64,000 nt of DNA from Methylobacterium sp. WSM2598 (GTDB lineage: Bacteria > Pseudomonadota > Alphaproteobacteria > Rhizobiales > Beijerinckiaceae), in the NCBI RefSeq assembly GCF_000379105.1, contig NZ_KB900609.1:6878125-6942124 (forward strand). Reading direction: 5' to 3'. Position 1 is the first letter of the stretch, and each line of letters starts with the position of its first letter. This document shows, piece after piece, positions 24,267 through 34,145 of this stretch. The notes beneath the pieces are model-generated. The model made no database searches. It had not been told where the DNA came from and worked only from the letters and a program-made list of their open reading frames with translations. Position numbers and translations under genes: made by a program.

Positions 24267-25436
24267 GTGCGAGTGGCCATCGTCCATGACTGGCTCTACG
24301 TCGTCGGAGGGGCGGAGCGCGTCCTGCGCGAGATGCTGGCCTGCTTCCCGCAGGCGGAGGTTTTCTGCCTGTTCGACGTCCTCCCGGCCGAGGGCCGCGC
24401 GCGGATCGGCCTGCCGCGGACGCAGGTGAGCTTCCTGCAGCGGCTGCCCCTGCTCGGCCGCGCCCACCAGGCCTACCTGCCGCTGATGCCGCTGGCGGTC
24501 GAGCAGTTCGACCTGTCGGGCTACGACCTCGTGCTCTCGTCGAGCTACGCCGTGGCCAAGGGGGTGATCACCGGGCCCGACCAGGTCCACGTCGCCTACG
24601 TCCACTCGCCGATGCGCTACGCCTGGGACCTCCAGCACGCCTACCTGCGCGAGAGCGGGCTCGCCCGCGGGGTCAAGGGCGCCCTGGCCCGGGCCCTCCT
24701 GCACTACATGCGGCTCTGGGACGTCCGCACGGCGTCCGGGCCGGACGCGCTCGTCGCCAATTCCCGCTTCGTCGCCCGGCGCATCCGCAAGATCTACGGG
24801 CGGGAGGCGACGGTGATCCACCCGCCCGTCACCCTGTCGGAGCAGCCCCTAACCATGCCGCGCGGGCGCCACTTCCTGGCCGCGAGCCGGCTCGTGCCCT
24901 ACAAGAACGTCGAGGCGATCGTCGACGCGTTCCGGCTGACGCCGGAGCTCGAACTCGTCGTGGCCGGGGACGGGTCGGAGGCGGAGCGCCTGCGCCGGCG
25001 CGCGGGCCCGAACGTCACTTTCGCGGGCTACGTCAGCGACGCGGAATTGCGGCGCCTGATGGCGACGGCGCGCGCCTTCGTGTTCGCGGCCGAGGAGGAT
25101 TTCGGCATCGTCCCGGTCGAGGCCCAGGCCGAGGGCACTCCCGTGCTCGCTCTCGGCCGCGGCGGCGCCCGCGAGACGGTCCTGACCCAGGGCCCCGGGC
25201 GCACCGGCCTGTTCTTCGACGAGCCCAGCGCCGAGGCGATCGCCGCCTGCCTGCGCAGCTTCGTGGCGACCGAGGGGAGCTTCTCCCGCGCCGCCTGCCG
25301 GGCGCAGGCCGAGCGCTTCTCGGCGGAGCGCTTCCGGCGCGAATTCACGAGCTTCGTGGACAAGCAGGTCGCGACGCACGGTCCGCCGGCCTCCGCGCGG
25401 GAGCGGCACGTCTACGCGGTCGAGATGGTCGGCTGA
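24267..25436 (+). CDS. GT4-family glycosyltransferase
   Basis: A 389-residue cytoplasmic glycosyltransferase with GT-B fold. N-terminal: VAIVHDWLYVVGGAERVL; the YVHSPMRYAWD segment is typical of WbaZ-like mannosyl/galactosyl transferases. C-terminal: SRLVPYKNVEAIVDAF, VAGDGSEAERL and the E-x7-E nucleotide-sugar motif within EEDFGIVPVEAQAEGTPV. The start is GTG 24267 with GAGGAGGGA upstream. It is the first gene of a tight run to 34082. The sugar donor cannot be told from sequence. Confidence 0.85.
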   Translation: MRVAIVHDWLYVVGGAERVLREMLACFPQAEVFCLFDVLPAEGRARIGLPRTQVSFLQRLPLLGRAHQAYLPLMPLAVEQFDLSGYDLVLSSSYAVAKGVITGPDQVHVAYVHSPMRYAWDLQHAYLRESGLARGVKGALARALLHYMRLWDVRTASGPDALVANSRFVARRIRKIYGREATVIHPPVTLSEQPLTMPRGRHFLAASRLVPYKNVEAIVDAFRLTPELELVVAGDGSEAERLRRRAGPNVTFAGYVSDAELRRLMATARAFVFAAEEDFGIVPVEAQAEGTPVLALGRGGARETVLTQGPGRTGLFFDEPSAEAIAACLRSFVATEGSFSRAACRAQAERFSAERFRREFTSFVDKQVATHGPPASARERHVYAVEMVG

Positions 25437-25452
25437 GGGGAGCGAGGGCAGG

Positions 25453-27645
25453 GTGAGCATCGTGCTGACCAAACCGGATGTCGGGATCCCGCCGCGGCCG
25501 GCGCCGCGGATCGGCGTGGCCACGCGGCTGTGGCGCCGGCGCGGCCTGTTCCTGACCGTGTTCTCGGCGGTGCTCGGCGCCGCCGTGGCGGCGCTCCTGG
25601 TGATCCCGGTGCGCTACGTGGCGAGCGGCTCGGTGATCGTGGCCGAGCCCGAGCCCGGCACCGCCGCCAATTCCGCCGCCTGGGCCCAGAAGGTCGGCGA
25701 CCCGGCCGACCTCGAGAGCCAGCTCCTGGTGGTGCGCTCGCCCCGGATCCTGCGCCTCGCCATGACCCAGCCGGGCGTGGCGGAGGCGGCGCGGCGCGAG
25801 TGCCGGACGGAGGCCCGGGGCGGCCCGCTCGGGCTCGCCCGGGTGACGGGCGAGCCGGCCGCGGCCTGCGACGCCCTCGCGCCGGGGAGCGACGCGCTGT
25901 TCGACTACCTCGACCGGCGCGTGATGGTCGGGAATGTGGGCCGCTCGCGCGTCATCACCGTCGCCTTCCAGGCGCAGCTCCCGGACGTGGCCCAGGGCCT
26001 GACCAACGCGGTGATCACGGCCTTCCTGGACGACCAGCGGTCCGGCCTCGCCAAGTCCCGCGAGGCGGCGGCGTCCTGGATCTGGCAGGAGATCCGCCAG
26101 CTCGACCAGTCCCTGCGCGAGGAGGAGGAGCAGATCCAGGCCTATCGCCGCCGGCGGGGCCTGGTGCGCGGCGCGACGGCGCCGATCGCCTCGGAGAAGC
26201 TGACCAGCATCAGCCAGCAGCTGGCCAGCGCCGAGACGGCGCGGGCCGACGCCGCCGCGCGCCTGCGGGAGATCAGCGCCGACCAGGCCCGCGGCTCGGC
26301 CGATTCGCCCGCCGTGCTGGCGAGCCGGACGATCGGCGACCTGAAGCAGCAATATGCCCAGCTCTCCGCCCAGCTCGCCAATGCGGAGACGACGCTCGGG
26401 CCCAACCACCCGACCATCCAGGGCCTGCGGCGCGAGCGCGACCAGGTCCAGGCCCGCATGAAGCGGGAGGTGGCGAGCGTCGCGGCGAGCGCGCGCCAGG
26501 TCTACGAGGCCTCGAACGGCCTCGTCGCCTCGCTCAAGCGCCAGCTCGACGCCGCCAAGGACGAGGTCGGCGCCGCCGCGGACGCGGAGGCGGCGATCGC
26601 CGCCATGGTGCGCAGCGTCGAGCTCAAGCGCGGCCAGTACACCGACCTCTACAAGCGGGCGAGCGAGCTCGAGACCGAGCGGCGCATCCTCACCGGGAGC
26701 ACCCGGCTGGTGAGCCTCGCCGAGCTGCCGACCCGGCCGTTCTTCCCCAAGCGCCTGCCCTTCCTGGCGGCGGGCCTCACCCTCGCGACCCTCCTGGGGG
26801 CGGCCGCCGCCCTGCTGCGCGACCGCACCGACGGCACCGTCCGGGCCGCCCACGCGATCGACGAGGTCGCCGGCACCACGACGCTGGCGCAGCTGCCGCG
26901 GCTCTCCGCCCCGCGGCCCTTCCCGGGGGCCGAGCTGATCCCGGGCCGCCGCACCCTGCCGCTCGGCCCGGCCCTCTCGGGGGCGGCGCGGGACCCGAAG
27001 CTCCAGGCCGCCCTGCGCCAGCTCGCGGCGCAGCTCGCCCTGCGCCCGCCGGGCCGGACGCCGCGCAGCCTCCTCGTCACCTCGGCCTCCCCCCAGGAGG
27101 GCAAGACCTTCACCACCCTGGCGCTGGCCGCCCGGCTCGCCGCGAGCGGCCAGCGCGTCCTCGTGATCGAGGCCGACCTGCGCGCCCCGAGCATCGAGGC
27201 CGGGCTCGACCTGCCCCCGAGCCCGGGCCTCGGCGCCGTCCTGCGCGGGGAGGCGCCCGCCCGCGCCGCGATCGTGCGCAGCCGCCTGCCCGGCGTCGAC
27301 GTGCTGCCGGCCGGGGGCCCGGTCGAGGATTCGACCGAGCTCCTCGCCGGCCCGCGCGTGGCGGGCGTCCTCGCCCTCGCGGAGGAGTACGACCTCGCGC
27401 TGGTCGACAGCCCGCCCCTCGGGGCCCTGATGGACGCCACCCTGCTGGCGAGGCGGGTCGAGGCCGTCCTGGTCTGCGCCCGCTGGGGCTGGTCGCAGGT
27501 CGAGGAGGCCGCGGCGGCGGTCGCCGGCGTCCGGGCGGCCGGCGGCACGGTCGCCGGCACGGTGATCACCCTGGTGCGGCCGCAGGACCAGGCGCTCTAC
27601 GGCGAGCGGCCGGGCCCGGCCCGCGCCTCCCTGGGAGCGGCGTGA
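25453..27645 (+). CDS. Wzc-like polysaccharide copolymerase with tyrosine-kinase-type ATPase
   Basis: A 730-residue inner-membrane protein. A membrane segment at about 30-50 and a second at about 435-455 bracket a Wzz domain with long periplasmic coiled coil (about 190-410). The cytoplasmic BY-kinase part has Walker A SPQEGKTFTT, Walker A' VIEADLRAP and Walker B LALVDSPPLG. It would control chain length and export of exopolysaccharide. The C-terminal tyrosine cluster usual in Wzc is reduced to one Tyr (LYGERPG), so autophosphorylation may be minimal. It starts at GTG 25453, 16 bases after the previous stop, and overlaps the next ATG. Confidence 0.88.
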   Translation: MSIVLTKPDVGIPPRPAPRIGVATRLWRRRGLFLTVFSAVLGAAVAALLVIPVRYVASGSVIVAEPEPGTAANSAAWAQKVGDPADLESQLLVVRSPRILRLAMTQPGVAEAARRECRTEARGGPLGLARVTGEPAAACDALAPGSDALFDYLDRRVMVGNVGRSRVITVAFQAQLPDVAQGLTNAVITAFLDDQRSGLAKSREAAASWIWQEIRQLDQSLREEEEQIQAYRRRRGLVRGATAPIASEKLTSISQQLASAETARADAAARLREISADQARGSADSPAVLASRTIGDLKQQYAQLSAQLANAETTLGPNHPTIQGLRRERDQVQARMKREVASVAASARQVYEASNGLVASLKRQLDAAKDEVGAAADAEAAIAAMVRSVELKRGQYTDLYKRASELETERRILTGSTRLVSLAELPTRPFFPKRLPFLAAGLTLATLLGAAAALLRDRTDGTVRAAHAIDEVAGTTTLAQLPRLSAPRPFPGAELIPGRRTLPLGPALSGAARDPKLQAALRQLAAQLALRPPGRTPRSLLVTSASPQEGKTFTTLALAARLAASGQRVLVIEADLRAPSIEAGLDLPPSPGLGAVLRGEAPARAAIVRSRLPGVDVLPAGGPVEDSTELLAGPRVAGVLALAEEYDLALVDSPPLGALMDATLLARRVEAVLVCARWGWSQVEEAAAAVAGVRAAGGTVAGTVITLVRPQDQALYGERPGPARASLGAA

Positions 27646-28799
27646 TGGCGTCCCCCCGCGTCCTGTTCGTCAACCATACCGCCACGATGGCGGGAGCCGA
27701 GCTGGTGCTCGCCGACGTCGTCGCGTCCTGGCGCGGCGCCACCGCCCTGCTGTTCGAGGACGGCCCCCTGGCGGCCGCGATGGCGGCGCGCGGCCTCTCG
27801 GTCGAGCGCGCGCGGGCGGGGGCGAGCCTCTCGGGCCTGCGGCGCGATTCCGCGGCCCTCGGCGCCCTGCCGCTCGCCGGACGGCTCGCCGGGCTCGTCC
27901 TGGAGATCGCCCGCCGGGCGCGCCGGCACGACGTCGTCTACGCCAATTCGCAGAAGGCCTTCGTGCTCGCCGCGGTGGCCACTGCGCTGGCGCGCCGGCC
28001 CCTGATCTGGCACCTGCACGACATCGTCGACGCGCATCATTTCGGCCGCGCCCAGCGCCGGCTCCAGGTCGGCCTCGCCAATGCCCGGGCGTCCCGGGTC
28101 ATCGCGCCCTCGGGCGCGGTGGCGGAGGCCTTCGCGGAGGCCGGCGGGCGGCCGGACCTCGTCGCCCTGGTGCCGAACGGCCTCGACCTCGTGCCCGATC
28201 CGCGCCCGCGGCCGGAGCTGCGCCGCGCCCTCGGGCTGCCCGACGGCCCCCTGGTCGGCGTCTTCAGCCGGCTCGCCCCCTGGAAGGGCCAGCACGTGCT
28301 GCTGCGGGCCCTCGCGGCGCATCCCGGGGTCGGCGCGGTCGTGGCCGGCGCCGCCCTGTTCGGCGAGGACGCCTACGCGCGCGACCTCGCGCGGATGGCC
28401 GGGGAGCTCGGCCTCGCCGGCCGCGTGCACTTCCTCGGGCATCGGGACGACGTGCCCCGGCTCATGCAGGCGATGGACGCCGTCGTGCATCCCTCCATCC
28501 ATCCCGAGCCCTTCGGGCGCACCCTGGTCGAGGCCATGCTGGCGGGCGTGCCGGTCGTGGCGACGCGCACCGGGGCGGCGGCCGAGATCCTGGACGAGGG
28601 CCGGGCCGGCACCCTGGTGCCGCCCGGCGACCCCGCCGCCCTCGCGGCGGCGATCGGGCGGGTCCTCGCCGGACGGGAGGGCACGGCCGCGACGGTGGCG
28701 GCGGCCCGGGAGCGGGCGCGGCGCCTCTACCCGGCCGACCGGATGCGGGAGGCGATCGCCGGGGTGATCGACCGGGTGGCCCGGGAGGCCCGCCCGTGA
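27645..28799 (+). CDS. GT4-family glycosyltransferase
   Basis: A 384-residue GT-B enzyme. The start ATG 27645 shares a base with the wzc TGA. N-terminal: VLFVNHTATMAGAELVL; middle: IWHLHDIVDAHHFG; C-terminal: VGVFSRLAPWKGQHVLLRAL and a donor motif HPEPFGRTLVEAMLAGVPVV. It should add a sugar to the lipid-linked repeat unit in the cytoplasm. Donor and linkage unknown. Confidence 0.87.
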   Translation: MASPRVLFVNHTATMAGAELVLADVVASWRGATALLFEDGPLAAAMAARGLSVERARAGASLSGLRRDSAALGALPLAGRLAGLVLEIARRARRHDVVYANSQKAFVLAAVATALARRPLIWHLHDIVDAHHFGRAQRRLQVGLANARASRVIAPSGAVAEAFAEAGGRPDLVALVPNGLDLVPDPRPRPELRRALGLPDGPLVGVFSRLAPWKGQHVLLRALAAHPGVGAVVAGAALFGEDAYARDLARMAGELGLAGRVHFLGHRDDVPRLMQAMDAVVHPSIHPEPFGRTLVEAMLAGVPVVATRTGAAAEILDEGRAGTLVPPGDPAALAAAIGRVLAGREGTAATVAAARERARRLYPADRMREAIAGVIDRVAREARP

Positions 28800-30175
28800 G
28801 GACGAGCCTCGCGGCGCCGGTCCTCGGCCCGATCTCCCTCACCGGCTGGCTCGCCGCCGCGCTGCTCCTCGCCGCCACGGCGCTGGCCGGGCCCCTGCTC
28901 GGCGGGGCGGCGCGGCCGGCCTTCATTCTCGGCTGCGCGGCCACCGGCTTCCTGGCGTGGCGGCGCTCGCCCGCCGACCACCTCCAGGCGGTGCTGCTGC
29001 TCTTCGCCTTCGCGCCCTTCCTGCGCCGGGTGGTCGACCTCGCGGCGGGCTACGACCCGAGCGGGCTGATGCTGGTCGGCCCGCTCCTGGCGATCCTGGC
29101 GCCGCTGCCGAGCCTCAGGAGCGCCCTCGACGGGGACCGGCCGCTGCCGCCCGCCCTCGCGGCGGTGCTGACGGTGGCGGCCTGCGTGACCTACGCCACC
29201 GCCCTCTCGCTGTTCCAGGGCGAGTGGCAGCAGGCCGCCACCGGCTCGATCAAGTGGTTCGCGCCGCTCGTCTACGCGGCGGCCCTGAGCCTGCGCTCCG
29301 AGGCGGAGCAGCGCGCGCTGGTCCAGGCCGCCGCCTCGGTCTTCCTGGCGATCCTGCCGCTCACCGGGCTCTACGGCATCGTCCAGTACGTCGATCCCCC
29401 GGCCTGGGACCGCTACTGGATGACCCTGACCACGATCATGTCGGCCGGGCAGCCGGTGCCGTTCGGGGTGCGCACCTTCAGCACCATGAACGGGCCGGGG
29501 AGCTTCGCGAGCTTCACGGCGGTCGGCCTCGTCCTGGTCGGCTTCCTGCGCTCGGGCTGGGGGACGGGCCTGCTCGCCGCCCCGGCGGCCCTCTCGCTCC
29601 TGCTCTCGATGTACCGCACCGGGTGGCTCTTCCTCGCCGCCGCGGTGCTGTTCTGCCTCCTGTTCTCCGCCACCCGGGCCCGGGCGCTCGGCATGCTGGC
29701 GGGGGCGGCCGCGGCGGTCGCCGCCGCCGCGACGCTGACGCCCTTCGGCGAGGTGATCGGCGAGCGGCTCGCCAGCCTCGGGGACGGCGCCCAGGACGGC
29801 AGCGCCCGCGAGCGGCTGGAGCAGTACCTGGTGCTGTGGAACCAGCCTGACAGCGGCCTTGTCGGCAACGGCTTCACGGTCACGGACGTGGGCAGCGCGG
29901 GCGCGATGGCGATCGACGGCATGATCGTCAGCTGCTGGGTCACGATGGGGCTCGTGGTCGGCCTCCTCTGCCTCGCCGCCCTGCTCGCCGCGATCGGGCG
30001 GGCCGTCGACGGCGCGGGGCGCGACGGGGGGATCGAGGCGGTGATCGTGGGCGCCCTCGCCTGCGCGTCCCTGGTCCAGATCCCCCTCGGCAACGTGACC
30101 TCGGGGGAGCTCGGCCTCCTCTTCTGGACCTTCGCGGTGCTCAGCCCCGCCTCCCGCCCCCGAACCCGCAGGTGA
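28796..30175 (+). CDS. O-antigen ligase / Wzy-like polymerase
   Basis: A 459-residue protein with about ten to twelve hydrophobic segments and a large loop at roughly 180-240 (VQYVDPPAWDRYW, FGVRTFSTMNGPGS), the layout of the Wzy/WaaL family that polymerises or ligates polysaccharide at the periplasmic face. The start is GTG 28796, overlapping the previous stop by four bases. In a cluster with flippase and copolymerase the polymerase role is more likely than lipid A ligation. Confidence 0.78.
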   Translation: MRTSLAAPVLGPISLTGWLAAALLLAATALAGPLLGGAARPAFILGCAATGFLAWRRSPADHLQAVLLLFAFAPFLRRVVDLAAGYDPSGLMLVGPLLAILAPLPSLRSALDGDRPLPPALAAVLTVAACVTYATALSLFQGEWQQAATGSIKWFAPLVYAAALSLRSEAEQRALVQAAASVFLAILPLTGLYGIVQYVDPPAWDRYWMTLTTIMSAGQPVPFGVRTFSTMNGPGSFASFTAVGLVLVGFLRSGWGTGLLAAPAALSLLLSMYRTGWLFLAAAVLFCLLFSATRARALGMLAGAAAAVAAAATLTPFGEVIGERLASLGDGAQDGSARERLEQYLVLWNQPDSGLVGNGFTVTDVGSAGAMAIDGMIVSCWVTMGLVVGLLCLAALLAAIGRAVDGAGRDGGIEAVIVGALACASLVQIPLGNVTSGELGLLFWTFAVLSPASRPRTRR

Positions 30176-31851
30176 GCCGCGTGAGGAGCTTGGTCCTGAG
30201 ATCGGCCACCCGCGAGGGGCCGCCCCCCGCGGGGCCTTGCGACGGGGCGCCCCGCGACGGGGTGCCCCGCGACGGGGTGCCCCGCGACGGGGTGCCCCTT
30301 CTGGGCGGCCGCCGCTTCGCGGTGCTGCTGATGGGCGGGGCCCTGTTCAGCAAGCTCCTCGGCTTCGTGCGCGAGATCGTGATGGCGCACACGCTCGGCG
30401 CCTCGCTGGTGGCGGACGGGTTCCGGGGGGCGCTCACGGCGGTGCTGCTGCCCCTGGCGGTGCTCCAGAACGAGAGCGTGCCGGCGATCCTGGTGCCGAT
30501 GTGCCGGGAGTGGCAGCGGACCGGCGAGGCCGGCGCGCGGCTCTGCGCGCTCACCCTGGCGCTCGGCGGCATCGCGCTCGGGCTGATGCTCGCCGTCCAG
30601 GCCCTCGGCATGACCTGGGTCGGGGCGATCGTCGGCGGGTTCTCGCCGGAGGGCCGGGCGCTGACGCTCGACTTCGTGCGCGTGATGGCGCTCGGCATGC
30701 CGGCCTGCGTGGTGCTGAACTGCCTGGCGGCGGGCGAGATCGCCCTCGGCCGCTCGCGGCTCACCACGATCCGGGCGAGCATCCTCAACCTCGCGGTGCT
30801 GACCGGGCTCGCCGTCATGGGCCTGACCGGCTCCGTGGCGGCGCTCGCCTGGTCCTTCACGATCGCCTTCAACGGGCTCGCGGCCTGCGCGGTGGCGTGG
30901 CTGTGGCGCGAGGGGCTGCTCGACCCGGCCGGCGCCCGGCCGGCCCTGATCCTGGCGGCCGGCCGGGACTTCCTGCGCGGCCTGCGCCCGCTCCTCGCCA
31001 TCCCGCTCGTCGAGCAGGCCCACAACTGGATCGAGCGGCTCCTCGCCTCGCGGCTCGCCACCGGCACGGTCGCCTCGATGGATTACGCCCGCACCCTGAC
31101 GGACAGCGCCCTGCTGCTGATCAGCCAGCCCCTCGGGCTCACCGTCCTGGCGGCGGGCCCGGCGGCGGACACGGCCCGCCAGGTCGAGCGGATCGCTCGC
31201 CCGATCCTGGCCGTGATGCTGCCGGCCTGCGTGTTCCTGGCGGGCTTCGCCCCGGAGCTCGCGCGGGTCGTCTTCGCCCGCGGCGCCTTCGGGGACGAAG
31301 CCGTCTTCCTGACCAGCGAGGCCCTGCGGGGCATCGCGGCCGGCCTCTGGGCCTCGACCCTCGGCTGGATCCTGATGCGCGTCCTCAACGGGGCCGGGCG
31401 CAACGGGGCGGCGGCGGGCGTCCTGACCGCGGCCTACCTCGCCAACATCGCGGTCAACCTCGCGACCTGCGCGGCGGCGGGCAACGGCCTCGCCGGCCCG
31501 ATGATGCTGGGCCTCGGCGAGGCGGCCCGCGGCCTCGTGCTCCTCGCCGGGACCGGCCTGCTCCTCGGCTGCGCGCGGCCGCTCGTCCGGGCCACGCTGC
31601 TCGCCGCCGGTCCGGCCGCCCTGATGGGCCTCGCCGCATGGCAGATCCCGCTCGCGGTCGCGGGGCCGCTGGCGCGCCTCGCCGCGGGCGCCGCCGCCTG
31701 CGCGGCCTGCATCCTGGTCGGCCTCGCCCTGGCGGCGCCGTCCCTTCGCGCAACCCTCGGCGCGGCGCGGCGCCGCCCCGCCCCGGAGAGCCCCGCGCGA
31801 TCTCCCCGGCCCCGCGCCAGTGCCCCCCACCGATGCCCAGAGGAGGAGTGA
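30172..31851 (+). CDS. MurJ/MviN-type flippase, probable exopolysaccharide flippase
   Basis: A 559-residue protein with about 14 membrane segments. The start of the transport domain (FSKLLGFVREIVMAHTLG) is typical of MurJ-like members of the MOP superfamily. It likely flips lipid-linked oligosaccharide for this cluster, since no separate Wzx is present. The N-terminus carries a 40-residue cytoplasmic extension with repeated RDGVP units absent from usual MurJ. The GTG start at 30172 overlaps the previous stop by four bases; GTG 30181 is an alternative. The protein is Arg/Pro-rich after the last membrane segment. Confidence 0.82.
   Translation: MSRVRSLVLRSATREGPPPAGPCDGAPRDGVPRDGVPRDGVPLLGGRRFAVLLMGGALFSKLLGFVREIVMAHTLGASLVADGFRGALTAVLLPLAVLQNESVPAILVPMCREWQRTGEAGARLCALTLALGGIALGLMLAVQALGMTWVGAIVGGFSPEGRALTLDFVRVMALGMPACVVLNCLAAGEIALGRSRLTTIRASILNLAVLTGLAVMGLTGSVAALAWSFTIAFNGLAACAVAWLWREGLLDPAGARPALILAAGRDFLRGLRPLLAIPLVEQAHNWIERLLASRLATGTVASMDYARTLTDSALLLISQPLGLTVLAAGPAADTARQVERIARPILAVMLPACVFLAGFAPELARVVFARGAFGDEAVFLTSEALRGIAAGLWASTLGWILMRVLNGAGRNGAAAGVLTAAYLANIAVNLATCAAAGNGLAGPMMLGLGEAARGLVLLAGTGLLLGCARPLVRATLLAAGPAALMGLAAWQIPLAVAGPLARLAAGAAACAACILVGLALAAPSLRATLGAARRRPAPESPARSPRPRASAPHRCPEEE
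30241..30299 (+). repeat. Four tandem copies of a 15-bp unit inside the flippase gene
   Basis: GACGGGGTGCCCCGC is repeated 3.9 times and encodes (R)DGVP repeats. Copy-number change would stay in frame. Confidence 0.85.
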
Positions 31852-31855
31852 CGCG

Positions 31856-32905
31856 ATGCCCACCTTCACCGCGGCCCGCCGGGACCTGCCGGGATTGCCC
31901 GGCTGGGACGCCCTCGCGCCGGGTCCGGCCGCCCTGCCCCGGGCCCTGGCGGCCCGCGCGGGCGCGCGGCTCGGGCCCCGCGGCTGCCTCCTGACCTTCC
32001 ACCGGGCGGTCCGGGCGGAGGACTGGGCCGACATGCCGAATCGCGGCTTCCACCTCGATCTCGGCTATCTCGACCGGCTCCTCACCCATCTGCGCGCGAC
32101 CGGCTGGGACGTCGTCACCCTCGACGAGGCCCTGCGCCGGGCGGCCGACCCGGACCATCGCGGCCGCTTCGTCAACGTCTCGATCGACGATTGCTACCGC
32201 GACACGGTCGAGGCGGTGGTGCCTCTGTTCCGCCGGCACGGCGTGCCGGTGACGCTGTTCCTCACCACCGGCATCCCGGACGGAACCCTGCCGCTCTGGG
32301 GGGCCGGGCTGGAGGAGGTGCTGCGCGCGCGCGACGCGGTGCGCCTGCCCGGGGGCTCCCTGCCGCTGCCGGACCCGGCGGCCAAGCGCGCGGCCTATGC
32401 GCGCCTCGCGGCGGCGTTCGACGGCCCGCGGGCCGGGGCGCATTACCGGACCTTCTGCCGCCTCAACGGCGTCGACGAGGAGGCGATGCACTGGCGCCAC
32501 GCCGTGACCTGGGAGATGCTCGCGCCCCTCGCGGACGATCCCCTGGTGGAGATCGGCGGGCACACGGTGAGCCATCCCCGCATCTCCGCCCTCGACCCCG
32601 AGGCCGCCTTCCGCGAGATCGCGGAGTGCCGCGAGCGGATCGGCGCGCGGCTCGGGCGGGAGGCGCGCCACTTCGCCTTCCCGTACGGGCGCCGGGGGGA
32701 TTGCGGCCCGCGCGACTTCGCGCTGGCGCGCCGGGCGGGCTTCTCCAGCGCCGCGACCACCCGCAAGGGCCTCGTGCGCCGCGGTCAGGACGCCTGGAGC
32801 CTGCCGCGCAACACGCTCAACGGCGCCCGTCGCAGCCTCCTCGCCGCCGAGGCGCATCTCACCGGCGCCACCGGCGCCCTCGCCCGGGTACTTGGCCGTG
32901 ACTGA
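31856..32905 (+). CDS. Polysaccharide deacetylase (NodB-type, CE4)
   Basis: A 349-residue protein with NodB homology. Motif 1 is SIDDCYRD instead of TFDDG, keeping the Asp-Asp; the zinc-binding HTVSH motif is intact; FAFPYGRRGDCG supplies the later motif. It likely removes N- or O-acetyl groups from the exopolysaccharide. No signal peptide is obvious, so it may act in the cytoplasm or by another route. AGGAGGAG precedes ATG 31856; a frame opening at 31820 is less likely. It overlaps the next gene. Confidence 0.82.
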   Translation: MPTFTAARRDLPGLPGWDALAPGPAALPRALAARAGARLGPRGCLLTFHRAVRAEDWADMPNRGFHLDLGYLDRLLTHLRATGWDVVTLDEALRRAADPDHRGRFVNVSIDDCYRDTVEAVVPLFRRHGVPVTLFLTTGIPDGTLPLWGAGLEEVLRARDAVRLPGGSLPLPDPAAKRAAYARLAAAFDGPRAGAHYRTFCRLNGVDEEAMHWRHAVTWEMLAPLADDPLVEIGGHTVSHPRISALDPEAAFREIAECRERIGARLGREARHFAFPYGRRGDCGPRDFALARRAGFSSAATTRKGLVRRGQDAWSLPRNTLNGARRSLLAAEAHLTGATGALARVLGRD

Positions 32906-34082
32906 CAGGCTGCGCGTCCTCTCGATCGCCCACCCGGCCGTCAGCCGCGAGGCGGGCCGCCTGCGCTACGCGCCCTTCGCGCGGCGCCCGGACCTCGACG
33001 TGCACCTCCTGGTGCCGGCGCGCTGGCACCAGTTCGGCCGGGTGATCGAGGCCGATCCCCCGGACGATCCCGGCGTCACCGTGCACGTCGCGCCGATCCG
33101 GCTGCCGAAGGCGGGGCCGATGGGCTGGTACCTGCACGTCTATCCGGGAATGCGGCGCCTGATCCGGCGCCTGCAGCCCGACGTGGTGCATCTCTGGGAG
33201 GAGCCGTGGAGCCTCGTCGCGCTCCAGGCGAGCCTCCTGCGCGGGCCGGCCGCCCTGGTCCTGGAGGTCGACCAGAACATCCTCAAGCGCCTCCCGCCCC
33301 CCTTCGAGGGCGTGCGGCGCTTCACCCTCTCCCGCACGGACCACGTGCTGGCGCGCAGCCCCGACGCGGCGGAGGTCGTGCGCGCGGGGGGCTATGCGGG
33401 TCCGGTCAGCCCGATCGGCTACGGCGTCGACGCGGCGACCTTCCGGCCGGGGGCGGAGCTCCCGGCGGCGCCCCGCCCCCCGGGCGGGCCGCTGCGCCTC
33501 GGCTACGTGGGGCGCCTCGTGGAGGAGAAGGGGCTGGACGACGTCCTCGACGCCATGGCCCGCTGCCGGACGCGGGTGGAGCTCGCCCTGATGGGCGAGG
33601 GCCCGCACGAGGCCGGCCTGCGCGCCCGCGCGGCGTCCCTCGGGCTCGGCGACCGGGTGAGCTTCGCGCCCTGGGCGCCGCCGGCGGGCGTGGCGCAGTT
33701 CATGCGCGAGCGCGACGCGCTCGTCCTCCTCACCCGCACCACGAAGGCGGTGCGCGAGCAGTTCGGGCGGGTGATCATCGAGGCGCAGGCCTGCGGCGTG
33801 CCGGTGATCGGCTCGACCTGCGGTGCGATCCCGTCGGTGGTCGGGCCGGGGGGCTGGATCGTGCCGGAGCGCGACCCCGCCGCCCTGGCGCGGGTGCTCG
33901 ACGAGGCCGCGGCCGACCCGGCGGAGCGGGCGGCCCGGGGCCTCGCCGGGCGCCGCAACGTCGCCGAGCGCTTCACCCAGGAGGCCGTCGCCGGCGCCCT
34001 CGCGCAGGCCTGGGCGGCCGCCGCGCGGGCGCGGGCGAGCGCGCCCCGGCCCGGGCCGGTGCCGCTCGCCGACCAAGCGTGA
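32898..34082 (+). CDS. GT4-family glycosyltransferase
   Basis: A 394-residue GT-B enzyme. Opening RLRVLSIAHPAVSREAGRLR, acceptor-side region HLWEEPWSLVALQ, then YVGRLVEEKGLDDVLDAM and EQFGRVIIEAQACGVPVIGS as the donor motif. GTG 32898 overlaps the deacetylase stop by eight bases; TTG 32892 is also possible. Last gene of the tightly overlapping run that begins at 24267. Confidence 0.86.
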   Translation: MTDRLRVLSIAHPAVSREAGRLRYAPFARRPDLDVHLLVPARWHQFGRVIEADPPDDPGVTVHVAPIRLPKAGPMGWYLHVYPGMRRLIRRLQPDVVHLWEEPWSLVALQASLLRGPAALVLEVDQNILKRLPPPFEGVRRFTLSRTDHVLARSPDAAEVVRAGGYAGPVSPIGYGVDAATFRPGAELPAAPRPPGGPLRLGYVGRLVEEKGLDDVLDAMARCRTRVELALMGEGPHEAGLRARAASLGLGDRVSFAPWAPPAGVAQFMRERDALVLLTRTTKAVREQFGRVIIEAQACGVPVIGSTCGAIPSVVGPGGWIVPERDPAALARVLDEAAADPAERAARGLAGRRNVAERFTQEAVAGALAQAWAAAARARASAPRPGPVPLADQA

Positions 34083-34145
34083 TCGCGACGGCCCGGGATG
34101 CACCAGCACCGGGCCGTCCATCTCCTCGAAGGCGCCCGCGGATTC

